Shown here piece by piece: positions 1-5,306 of a stretch of DNA of 5,306 nucleotides (the stretch's first letter is position 1; each line of letters starts with the position of its first letter). The translations under genes and the position numbers were made by a program. Origin of the DNA: Bacteroidota bacterium (lineage in GTDB: Bacteria; Bacteroidota; Ignavibacteria; UBA10030; UBA8401); NCBI GenBank assembly GCA_003456055.1, contig DMPG01000263.1, positions 180 to 5,485 on the forward strand. Direction: 5' to 3'. The notes beneath the pieces were generated by a model that worked only from the letters and a program-made list of their open reading frames with translations, was not told where the DNA came from and made no database searches.

Positions 1-7
1 GCTTTTC

Positions 8-24
8 GCAACCCTAAAGGTTGC
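8..24. repeat. Perfect short hairpin near the left edge
   Basis: GCAACC (8-13) and GGTTGC (19-24) form a perfect 6-bp inverted repeat around the 5-base loop CTAAA. No run of T follows the stem on either strand, so it does not look like a standard intrinsic terminator. It could be the end of an upstream gene's transcript, a protein-binding palindrome or a dispersed intergenic repeat. The gene to its left is outside the window, so its role cannot be decided here. Confidence 0.4.
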
Positions 25-87
25 AGATACTATGGTTCAGAAGTTTTTTAGATGTCTCTGAATCTCTATTTTTTTCATCAATTAGAA

Positions 88-145
88 AGTCGATAGTGTT
101 AAATCAATCTGTCCTTGCATATCCAAAGAAGAATCGATAGTTTTA
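88..145. promoter_or_regulatory. Pair of direct repeats upstream of the GH30 gene (possible operator)
   Basis: The 8-mer TCGATAGT occurs at 90-97 and again at 134-141. With flanking bases, about 12 of 14 positions match (88-101 versus 132-145). The copies are 44 bases apart, roughly four helical turns, so both would face the same side of the DNA. They lie 55-110 bases before the GH30 start, where a regulator of a carbohydrate-degrading gene could bind. No convincing -35/-10 pair is visible here, and chance similarity in AT-rich DNA is possible. Confidence 0.2.
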
Positions 146-199
146 TTCCAAAATTTATTTTCGGGTTACCATCAAACGACCATCCAGACAGGATTTCCT

Positions 200-1633
200 A
201 TGAAGATCAACAGAATGATTCTACTATACTTCTTTACCGCGGTTTTTAGTTCTGCACAACAGCCGGCGAAACTCAATGATATCACATTATATACTACCGC
301 GGAAAAGACGGAGTACCGGCTTACACAAACAAATGCAAATCCTTTTGTACCGTCGGTGCAGCCGCTTGAAACGGAGATATGTATCTTTATCAATCCCAAA
401 AAAACATTTCAAACATTTCTCGGCATTGGCGGTGCAATAACGGATGCTTCTGCAGAAGTATTTGCAAAGCTATCTGCTGCCAAACAGCAGGAGCTGTTGA
501 CTGCATATTATGACAGTAACAATGGAATCGGCTATACACTGGCTCGCACGACGATCCACAGTTCCGACTTCAGCAGCGGGAGCTACACGTATGTGAAAGA
601 GGGTGACAAAGAACTGAAAACTTTTTCGATTGAGCACGATAAGCTTTTCCGAATTCCGCTCATCAAACTTGCAACAAAAACAGCAGGCGGAACTCTGACG
701 CTGTATGCGAGTCCATGGAGTCCTCCTGCATTTATGAAAAACAATAAGAATATGCTCAAGGGAGGAAAACTGCTTCCGGAATTCTATCAAAGCTGGGGAA
801 CGTATTTTTCAAAATTCATCAAGGCATATGAGGCAGAAGGTATTCCGATATGGGGAATCACAGTGCAGAATGAGCCGATGGCGACACAGAAATGGGAATC
901 ATGTATCTTCACAGCCGAAGAAGAACGCGATTTTTTAAAATTGTATCTTGGACCAATAATGGAACAGCAAGGACTTGGAGAAAAAAATATCGTTGTCTGG
1001 GATCATAACCGTGACTTAATGAACCAAAGAGTGAACACTATTTACAGTGATCCCGATGCGGCTAAATATGCATGGGGTACCGGATTCCACTGGTATGAAT
1101 CATGGTCCGGTGGAAGACAAATGTTTGAAAACGTCAGAGCGGTGTATGAAGCATTCCCCGATAAACATCTTCTCTTTACCGAAGGATGTGCAGATAGTTT
1201 TAATCCCGAACGATTACAGCATTGGCCAAACGCCGAACGATACGGTGAATCCATGATCAACGATTTCAATAATGGAACGGTTGGATGGACCGATTGGAAT
1301 ATTCTGCTCGACGAAAAAGGCGGACCGAATCATGTCGGCAATTTCTGTTTTGCACCTGTTCATGCTGATCTGAAAACAGGTGAGTTGATCTACACTCCAT
1401 CCTATTACTATATCGGTCATTTTTCAAAATTCATCCGCCCGAATGCAAAACGGATCAGCACGGTCAGCAGCCGCAGTCAACTACAAAGCACATCATTTGT
1501 AAATACCAATGGTTCAATGGTTACTGTTGTTATGAATCAATCAGACACGCTTGTAACGTACCGACTCATCGTTGGATCTCGTTCGGCTCAACAGACGATC
1601 CCAGCAAGAGGAATACAGACGTTGGTATATTAA
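200..1633 (+). CDS. Secreted glycoside hydrolase family 30 (glucosylceramidase-like) protein
   Basis: This is a retaining glycosidase of family GH30, which cleaves beta-linked sugars such as beta-glucosides, beta-1,6-glucan, glucosylceramide or xylose-containing chains. The 477-residue protein starts with a short signal peptide: basic MKINR, a hydrophobic core to about residue 17, and likely cleavage near SSA/QQ at about 19. It should therefore be exported. The (beta/alpha)8 barrel begins around FLGIGGAITDAS (73-84) and continues through ASPWSPPAFM (170-179). The acid/base Glu225 lies in VQNEP and the nucleophile Glu328 in LLFTEGC; their 103-residue spacing is close to that of human glucosylceramidase (E235/E340). 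A beta-sandwich of GH30 C-terminal type covers roughly residues 410-477. AGGA at 190-193, six bases before the ATG, supports the start. The length is normal and complete. The WESC segment after NEP looks more like subfamily 1 than subfamily 3, but the substrate cannot be fixed from sequence. No transporter or SusC/D gene accompanies it. Confidence 0.95.
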   Translation: MKINRMILLYFFTAVFSSAQQPAKLNDITLYTTAEKTEYRLTQTNANPFVPSVQPLETEICIFINPKKTFQTFLGIGGAITDASAEVFAKLSAAKQQELLTAYYDSNNGIGYTLARTTIHSSDFSSGSYTYVKEGDKELKTFSIEHDKLFRIPLIKLATKTAGGTLTLYASPWSPPAFMKNNKNMLKGGKLLPEFYQSWGTYFSKFIKAYEAEGIPIWGITVQNEPMATQKWESCIFTAEEERDFLKLYLGPIMEQQGLGEKNIVVWDHNRDLMNQRVNTIYSDPDAAKYAWGTGFHWYESWSGGRQMFENVRAVYEAFPDKHLLFTEGCADSFNPERLQHWPNAERYGESMINDFNNGTVGWTDWNILLDEKGGPNHVGNFCFAPVHADLKTGELIYTPSYYYIGHFSKFIRPNAKRISTVSSRSQLQSTSFVNTNGSMVTVVMNQSDTLVTYRLIVGSRSAQQTIPARGIQTLVY

Positions 1634-1906
1634 TTCTACAATATTCCAATGTAATTATTTCTTTGAATATTTAGTCCTTGAGATTTCGGGAATGATAAAA
1701 AATATTCATAAAACAAGAAATTGATACAGAAGAATATCTTAACAGTGTTGCCTTGAAAGAAAGTCTTAACATTAGACGCGCAAAGCTCAGTTACATGATG
1801 AACCGACAAAAATAATCTTATTATTCAAATCCATACACTTGTCATTTCCCAAGGTAAAAACTACATTTACTAACACATAATTCCAGGTCAATCCATTCCT
1901 CCATCT
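1634..1906. other. Intergenic stretch with a short coding-like frame, no confident gene
   Basis: This gap between the GH30 gene and the sigma-factor promoter holds no ORF with a credible start. AATATTC (1640-1646) and GAATATT (1665-1671) could pair as an AT-only stem, but no T-run follows, so I do not call a terminator. Plus-strand positions 1699-1815 form a 38-codon open frame with protein-like composition (for example EEYLNSVALKESLNIRRAK) and a stop at 1813-1815. It lacks a start codon with a ribosome binding site, so it may be the tail of a lost gene or chance. Confidence 0.4.
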
Positions 1907-1934
1907 TGTAACAAATCTATCCTCCCGGCATCTA
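1907..1934 (+). promoter_or_regulatory. ECF-type promoter, probable autoregulation of the sigma factor
   Basis: A -35-like TGTAAC (1907-1912) is followed after exactly 16 bases by a -10-like CATCTA (1929-1934). The AAC core at -35 and a C(G/A)TC-type -10 at 16-17 bases are the hallmark of promoters read by extracytoplasmic-function sigma factors. Transcription would begin about 5-8 bases downstream, near 1940. That leaves a very short leader containing the ribosome binding site GAAGGA (1941-1946). Its position directly before an ECF sigma gene implies that the sigma factor transcribes its own operon. I saw no second copy of this motif in a plausible position elsewhere in the window. Confidence 0.7.
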
Positions 1935-1954
1935 ATGGTTGAAGGATTAAAGTG

Positions 1955-2464
1955 ATGGAAAAAGAATCCACCTATAAAGAGATTATCAAACTCAACCGCG
2001 ATCGGATATACCGGATCTGCTGCGGATACGTCCATAATGCCGATGAACGGAATGATGTCTTTCAGGAAATCCTTATTAATATCTGGAAGAGTCTCGACAA
2101 TTTCCGGGGCCAAGCTGCGGTCAGCACTTGGATTTACCGTATCACCGTTAACACCTGTCTGAGCTACCTGCGGACTGAACAGCGCCGGAACCGACATATC
2201 GATCGGGATGCATCTGAAACCATCGATCTTCTTACGGAAGATAATAATGAAGAGTCCGAAGAGCAGAAACATCTGCTCGATCGATTGTATCGCCGAATTA
2301 TCACTCTTTCACCTATCGACCGGGCGGTCATTTCTCTTTATCTGGAAGATGTGAGTACAAAAGAGAGCGCGGAAATCCTTGGTATTTCGGAGGCGAATGT
2401 GCGGGTGAAACTACATCGTATCCGAAAAGCATTGAAAGAAATGGAAGATGATTATGAAAATTGA
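1955..2464 (+). CDS. RNA polymerase ECF sigma factor (sigma-70 family)
   Basis: This cytoplasmic alternative sigma factor of group 4 (ECF) directs RNA polymerase to a small stress or envelope regulon. The 169-residue protein has the typical minimal layout. Region 2 spans about residues 8-75, with DVFQEI (34-39), Trp44 and STWIYRI (57-63), the core-binding and -10-recognition helices. An acidic, poorly conserved linker covers about 76-105. Region 4 spans about 106-161, with the helix-turn-helix from STKESAEILGIS to VRVKLHRIRKAL that reads the -35 element. Length is normal for the family. GTG at 1952 and ATG at 1955 are adjacent in-frame starts. I prefer ATG because GAAGGA (1941-1946) lies eight bases before it. 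The 3' end overlaps the next gene, which probably encodes its regulator, and the promoter at 1907-1934 suggests self-activation. The inducing signal and the exact ECF subgroup are unknown. Confidence 0.95.
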   Translation: MEKESTYKEIIKLNRDRIYRICCGYVHNADERNDVFQEILINIWKSLDNFRGQAAVSTWIYRITVNTCLSYLRTEQRRNRHIDRDASETIDLLTEDNNEESEEQKHLLDRLYRRIITLSPIDRAVISLYLEDVSTKESAEILGISEANVRVKLHRIRKALKEMEDDYEN

Positions 2465-3107
2465 CGACATTAAAAAACAACGGTTTGCCATCAAGGCACC
2501 GCATGCAAAAATGGAGACGACTATGAACAACACCGAAGATTCCATAGACAGTCTGATTGAAAAGCTCAAGTCAGAAGATACCAAACTGATGCATTCTCTC
2601 AAGCGAGCTTTACCATTATGGGGAATTGCCGCAGGTTGTTCGCTGTTTGTCACGATCGTGTCGTTCATATCAATAATGGGAACCTCCGCTGATTTTTATG
2701 CCGGTATATATTTGCGTGTTCTGCTCATGCTAATTTTTATAGGTCTAACTGTAGCAATGTATCTGCAGATCAAAAAGCTTGGCACGATCGATTATACAGA
2801 ACCAGTGATCCTCTTTCTACGAAATGCGGTCAAACGGTATCGTTTCATTTCACTGCCGTATTTCCTGTTTTCAATTGTAGCGTCTTCGATCCTTGCGTTG
2901 GCTGCGTCAGTGTATTTCAACGATGTGCTTATGAGATACTTTGATGTTTCTGATACTTCGGTCGGAATCATCATCAGTTTTGCCTTTGTTGCACTGGTCT
3001 ACGTTTTCGGGTATTATGCAACGAAGAGCGAGTGGAAAAAGTCCAAAGCGGCGATCTTCGAAGAGATCAAAAAAATGCAGAAGGAATTACTGCACGATTC
3101 AGAATAA
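2454..3107 (+). CDS. Four-helix membrane protein paired with the ECF sigma factor (putative anti-sigma factor)
   Basis: I do not recognise a named family. The 217-residue protein has a charged cytoplasmic N-terminal part (1-50) and four hydrophobic segments at about 53-76, 84-105, 131-154 and 169-189. A charged C-terminal helix follows (191-215, with SEWKKSKAAIFEEIKKMQKE). The four helices put both ends on the same, probably cytoplasmic, side. The gene overlaps the sigma gene by 11 bases, so the two are almost certainly co-translated; by analogy with sigma/anti-sigma operons it may hold the sigma factor at the membrane. No HxxxCxxC zinc anti-sigma motif is present, and the N-terminus has no cysteine. 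The start is uncertain. ATG 2454 has GGAAG (2443-2447) six bases upstream. ATG 2448 lies directly against that site. ATG 2523 (194 residues) also has a good GGAG (2513-2516) six bases upstream. Membrane topology is well supported; the anti-sigma role is inferred from context only. Confidence 0.75.
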   Translation: MKIDDIKKQRFAIKAPHAKMETTMNNTEDSIDSLIEKLKSEDTKLMHSLKRALPLWGIAAGCSLFVTIVSFISIMGTSADFYAGIYLRVLLMLIFIGLTVAMYLQIKKLGTIDYTEPVILFLRNAVKRYRFISLPYFLFSIVASSILALAASVYFNDVLMRYFDVSDTSVGIIISFAFVALVYVFGYYATKSEWKKSKAAIFEEIKKMQKELLHDSE

Positions 3108-3117
3108 TGAAGGATAA

Positions 3118-3276
3118 CTAATTCTGACACACGATATAGTGCAACAATACCAAATCCCAATTACGCCAAAAGCGGACGACGCTCTTACAATGAATGTGCA
3201 GGGGTTCCTCGCGGTGACTCTCATAAGTATTTTTGAAACAGCTGCTAGTTATTGCATCCAAAATCTCATAAATAAA
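3118..3276 (-). pseudogene. Possible decayed DUF4160-like gene fragment
   Basis: Read on the minus strand, this 53-codon stop-bounded frame contains SHREEPLHIHC (about 3219-3187) followed by VRFW (3180-3166). DUF4160 proteins, small proteins often next to DUF2442 partners in toxin-antitoxin-like loci, carry a similar run: an aromatic-rich strand, then S, then EP-HVHV, and about nine residues later KFW. Here the gap from HIH to FW is about seven residues. There is no ATG start and no DUF2442-like neighbour, and the frame ends soon after the motif. The resemblance is from memory of the family pattern; chance is a serious alternative. Confidence 0.2.
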
Positions 3277-3530
3277 CTACCCGTAAGAGATTAAAACGAA
3301 ACGCCAGATTCATCGATTGAGCGTTTGATATATTTCCTAAATATTGGGCCGTTTGAGATTTGTTTGGTTCTCTTGATTGATCAGTTTTTTCTATCTACTT
3401 TTCTGCTAACAATGAAATATGGTTCTGATTGTCTCTTGTTAATATTGTTCAGGATATAGTATTCGTCCTGTCAGATGATGAATTGCTGTGTTTATCGATT
3501 TCTTTTACACTAACAATACATAAATGAATT

Positions 3531-3538
3531 TATTTTTG
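3531..3538 (+). promoter_or_regulatory. Possible Bacteroidota-type -7 element before the dehydrogenase gene
   Basis: TATTTTTG matches the TAnnTTTG element known from promoters of Bacteroidota. Transcription starting some 6-8 bases later would put the first base at or next to the ATG at 3546, giving an almost leaderless mRNA. That would explain why no clear ribosome binding site is visible; GTGAAG at 3538-3543 is too close to the ATG. No TTG-type -33 element is obvious, and the region is T-rich, so the match may be accidental. Confidence 0.2.
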
Positions 3539-3545
3539 TGAAGTA

Positions 3546-4511
3546 ATGGATATTTATTTTTACGAAGCATTTGAGGAAGAGACTGCTTCTTTAAAGGTAC
3601 TCATCGGTAATGAATTTACCTTCGAAATGACGAAGGAAACAATTCAGGAATCCGGACATTTCAATCCGCCAGCTCGCCTTATTTCTATCCGCACACAATC
3701 ACTCATTCCGGCACCATGGGCCGATAAACTTGACGGCGTGTTAAGCAGAAGTACGGGATATGATCATTTAAAACAATTTCTTAAAACGATTCACACTCCG
3801 CTTCCGTGCGGTTTTTTAAATGAATATGCTACACGTGCGGTCGCCGAACAGGCGATATTAATGTCCATGGCATTATTGCGTCGTTTGCCGCAGCAAATGC
3901 AGCAATTTGAACATTTCAACCGTGATGGTTTGACGGGAAACGAACTGTCCGGTAAAAATCTGTTAGTTGTCGGTGTTGGACGGATCGGTAAAGAAATATT
4001 ATCCTTGGGTTCAGCCCTTGGCATGAATATCCGAGGAGTAGATCACCATCGAAAGCATTCAGCCATTCATTATGTAACAAAAGAGGAAGGTATTTCCTGG
4101 GCAGATATCATTGTTTGTGCAATGGATCTTACTGACGAAAATCATGGATACTTTTCGTACGATGTATTGAAGCGTGCCAAACCGGGAGTTATTTTCATCA
4201 ACATCGCCCGCGGCGAACATACTCCTACCAAGGATCTGAAAAAACTGCTTTTGGAAAATCATTTAGGGGGACTCGGTCTTGATGTGTACGAAGATGAACC
4301 GAACATCGCAGCATCGTTTCGTGGGAACAGGAAAAGTGAATCTCACTCTTTTATCGCGCTGAAAGAAATTCTTCATCATCCCCGTGTTATTTTCACTCCT
4401 CACAATGCTTTCAATACGGTTGAAGCGGTATATCGCAAATCGCAATATACTGTCAATGAAATTCGATATTTTTTGAAGAATAATATTTTTCAAACACGTC
4501 TGGAACTCTGA
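3546..4511 (+). CDS. NAD-dependent D-2-hydroxyacid dehydrogenase (D-lactate dehydrogenase-like)
   Basis: This cytoplasmic oxidoreductase interconverts a 2-keto acid and a D-2-hydroxy acid using NAD(H). The 321-residue protein has the two-domain family fold. The N-terminal catalytic half includes LSRSTGYDHL (66-75), the segment typical of the D-lactate dehydrogenase branch. The Rossmann fold begins at VVGVGRIG (141-148), and Asp166 at the end of the second strand favours NAD over NADP. The catalytic triad is visible: Arg222 in ARGE, Glu251 in LDVYEDEP and His286 in TPHNAF. The Arg-Glu spacing of 29 equals that of lactobacillal D-lactate dehydrogenase (R235/E264). Residues 253-275 are a somewhat long insertion before HHPRV. 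Length is normal for the family. The ATG at 3546 has no strong ribosome binding site, but no better in-frame start is visible. A small broken frame overlaps its stop. D-lactate/pyruvate is the most likely substrate pair; phosphoglycerate or another hydroxyacid cannot be excluded. Confidence 0.93.
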   Translation: MDIYFYEAFEEETASLKVLIGNEFTFEMTKETIQESGHFNPPARLISIRTQSLIPAPWADKLDGVLSRSTGYDHLKQFLKTIHTPLPCGFLNEYATRAVAEQAILMSMALLRRLPQQMQQFEHFNRDGLTGNELSGKNLLVVGVGRIGKEILSLGSALGMNIRGVDHHRKHSAIHYVTKEEGISWADIIVCAMDLTDENHGYFSYDVLKRAKPGVIFINIARGEHTPTKDLKKLLLENHLGGLGLDVYEDEPNIAASFRGNRKSESHSFIALKEILHHPRVIFTPHNAFNTVEAVYRKSQYTVNEIRYFLKNNIFQTRLEL

Positions 4512-4701
4512 TGATCTGAACGCAATATTTTTAGATCCTGTTACGGATTCTCAAAAATATGTGGATGTTTTTTTAAAATCATTTCCGTCAGTTATTTTCC
4601 AGGAATCCCAAATCTATTGTATAGAACTTTCAACGTGGTATAAACAGCTATTCCTTCAGCATAATCTATATGAGCATGGATGCATGAGAGTGAAGACTTA
4701 A
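4511..4701 (+). pseudogene. Small frameshifted gene or gene remnant behind the dehydrogenase
   Basis: ATG at 4511-4513 overlaps the dehydrogenase stop as TGATG and has GGAA (4502-4505) five bases upstream, a classic coupled start, but it runs into TGA after two codons. One base away, the frame from 4513 stays open for 62 codons to TAA at 4699-4701. Its composition is protein-like: CTG AAC GCA then IFLDPVTDSQKYV, VIFQESQIYCIELSTWYKQL and ending HGCMRVKT. A single inserted base within codon 2 would join the ATG to this frame, giving a protein of about 63 residues. The open frame extends back to 4477 with no ATG; GTG 4561 is the only usual internal start near the beginning of the frame, and it has poor ribosome-binding support. 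The stop overlaps the convergent gene's stop. I do not recognise the family. It may be a recent frameshift, a sequence error, or a chance open frame. Confidence 0.4.
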
Positions 4702-5306
4702 TCAATTTTAATTCTCACATCAACGGCGTAATATTTATCGTCTTCGCCGACAATCAGAGGATTCAAATCGAATTCGATTATGTTGTTGTTCTCGATCATC
4801 ATCGTTGCACACGATTTAATAATACGTTTCAGTCCGGGAATGTTTCCGGGTAATTCTCCGCGCACGCCGCGCAATATTTTGCCAATACTGGTTTCGACGA
4901 TCATCTTTTCAATATCTTCATCGGTGAGATAACAAGATTTGATTGCAGTATCTCCAAAGACCTCAACATATTTTCCGCCGGAACCGAACATTATGATTGG
5001 ACCGAATGACGGATCCCTGAAACCGCCTATTAACAATTCATGTTTGATCTTCACAAACTGTTGAATGAGAAATTCTTCTACTTCCAATCCATTCACCAAA
5101 AAACTTTTTTTAATTTCGTCTGCCGCAGCCAATAATTCTTCTTTGGTTTTGATGTTCAGCTTCACTGCGCTCAATTCCGATTTGTGAATTACTTTTTGGC
5201 TTATTCCTTTCAGAACGAGCGGATAATATTCATTCTCAACATTTTCAAGATCATCAGCTTTTATTAAACTGCTCTTTATGAGTGGTATATCATATACGCT
5301 GCAAAG
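4698..5306 (-). CDS. Acyl-CoA synthetase (ADP-forming), C-terminal ATP-grasp part, cut by the window edge
   Basis: This is the ATP-grasp (beta-subunit type) domain of an ADP-forming acetyl/acyl-CoA synthetase, which converts acyl-CoA, ADP and phosphate to the acid, CoA and ATP. The visible 202 residues read in from the edge without a stop. They begin with DIPLIKSSLIKADD, then YYPLVLKGISQKVIHKSEL (about 27-45), the nucleotide-binding lysine region. Further on come GGFRDPSFGPIIMFGSGG (about 96-113), EFDLNPLIV and the terminal AVDVRIKID. These match the family's ATP-grasp_5 domain in order. The true start lies beyond 5306. A TTG at 5174 is internal, because the conserved HKSEL segment continues upstream of it. 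In many bacteria this domain is fused behind CoA-binding and ligase domains in a protein of about 700 residues; whether it is fused or a separate beta subunit cannot be seen. It is convergent with the preceding genes, and I see no terminator hairpin between them. Confidence 0.9.
   Translation of the reverse strand, partial: LCSVYDIPLIKSSLIKADDLENVENEYYPLVLKGISQKVIHKSELSAVKLNIKTKEELLAAADEIKKSFLVNGLEVEEFLIQQFVKIKHELLIGGFRDPSFGPIIMFGSGGKYVEVFGDTAIKSCYLTDEDIEKMIVETSIGKILRGVRGELPGNIPGLKRIIKSCATMMIENNNIIEFDLNPLIVGEDDKYYAVDVRIKID

Larger units (their letters stand above)
3108..3545. other. Long intergenic gap with possible gene remnants
   Basis: These 438 bases contain no complete gene that I can support. 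Two frames stand out. The minus-strand frame 3276-3118 is annotated separately as a possible DUF4160 remnant. The plus-strand frame 3118-3459 is open for 114 codons apart from one TAA at 3292-3294, and its second half is strongly hydrophobic. A weak inverted repeat, AAACGC (3299-3304) and GCGTTT (3321-3326), has a 16-base loop and no T-run. The right part is T-rich and presumably holds the promoter of the dehydrogenase gene. I see no tRNA, insertion-sequence end or riboswitch. Confidence 0.5.

Noticed and set aside
115..143. TTGCAT and TAGTTT with 17-base spacing as a housekeeping promoter for the GH30 gene
   Set aside because: Each box matches the consensus at only three of six positions, which is too weak to annotate.
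470..790. 106-codon minus-strand frame inside the GH30 gene
   Set aside because: It is antisense to conserved GH30 barrel sequence, with cysteine- and arginine-rich composition typical of shadow frames.
1640..1671. AATATTC/GAATATT hairpin after the GH30 gene as an intrinsic terminator
   Set aside because: The stem is all A/T except one pair, the loop is 18 bases and no T-run follows.
1935..1955. Six-codon frame starting at ATG 1935 whose TGA overlaps the sigma ATG, like a coupled leader peptide
   Set aside because: If the ECF promoter is correct, transcription begins near 1940, so this ATG is not on the mRNA; its first base also overlaps the -10 region.
1787..2272. 161-codon minus-strand frame
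   Set aside because: It runs antisense through the clearly coding sigma factor gene and its protein shows no recognisable domain, so it is a shadow frame.
3299..3326. AAACGC/GCGTTT inverted repeat as a terminator or operator
   Set aside because: It is only six base pairs with a 16-base loop and no T-run; such repeats are expected by chance in a gap of this size.
4698..5174. A 158-residue protein starting at 5174 on the minus strand
   Set aside because: The start would be a TTG in the middle of the conserved HKSEL-AVKLN segment, and the frame is open with family-typical sequence up to the window edge.

Overview
The window looks like bacterial chromosome of moderate-to-low GC (about 40%, estimated by eye). 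It carries four confidently identified protein-coding genes, a fifth cut by the right edge, and two gene-poor gaps. The gene content would fit a free-living heterotroph of the Bacteroidota/Ignavibacteriota (FCB) type: a secreted glycosidase, an ECF sigma factor with a membrane partner, a D-2-hydroxyacid dehydrogenase and an ADP-forming acyl-CoA synthetase. A possible TAnnTTTG promoter element points the same way. This lineage guess is an inference only; no rRNA or other marker gene is present.

Layout from left to right. Positions 1-199 hold a small perfect hairpin and a pair of direct repeats in front of the first gene. Positions 200-1633 (+) encode a secreted GH30 glycoside hydrolase with both catalytic glutamates. 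Positions 1634-1951 are mostly non-coding and end in a convincing ECF-type promoter (TGTAAC, 16 bases, CATCTA). This promoter sits just ahead of an ECF sigma factor gene (1955-2464), and a four-helix membrane protein gene (2454-3107) overlaps the end of the sigma gene. The two form a compact, translationally coupled and probably self-regulating signalling pair. The membrane protein lacks the usual zinc anti-sigma motif, so it is an unusual anti-sigma candidate.

Positions 3108-3545 contain no confident gene. They do hold a minus-strand frame with a weak resemblance to DUF4160 proteins and a plus-strand frame broken by one stop. Positions 3546-4511 (+) encode an NAD-dependent D-2-hydroxyacid dehydrogenase of D-lactate-dehydrogenase type. 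Directly behind it, at 4511-4701, is a short coding-like frame whose natural ATG overlaps the dehydrogenase stop but is out of register by one base. This suggests a recently broken small gene or a sequence error. It meets the end of the minus-strand gene (4698-5306), where the two stop codons overlap. That last gene encodes the C-terminal ATP-grasp part of an ADP-forming acyl-CoA synthetase and continues past the window edge.

Functionally, the sigma factor and its membrane partner are a clear unit. The dehydrogenase (D-lactate/pyruvate level) and the ADP-forming acyl-CoA synthetase (acetyl-CoA to acetate plus ATP) would both fit fermentative carbon metabolism, but they lie on opposite strands and are not an operon. 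I found no mobile element, CRISPR array, tRNA or rRNA. No fully novel system is evident. The best leads are the atypical sigma/membrane pair and the broken small gene.
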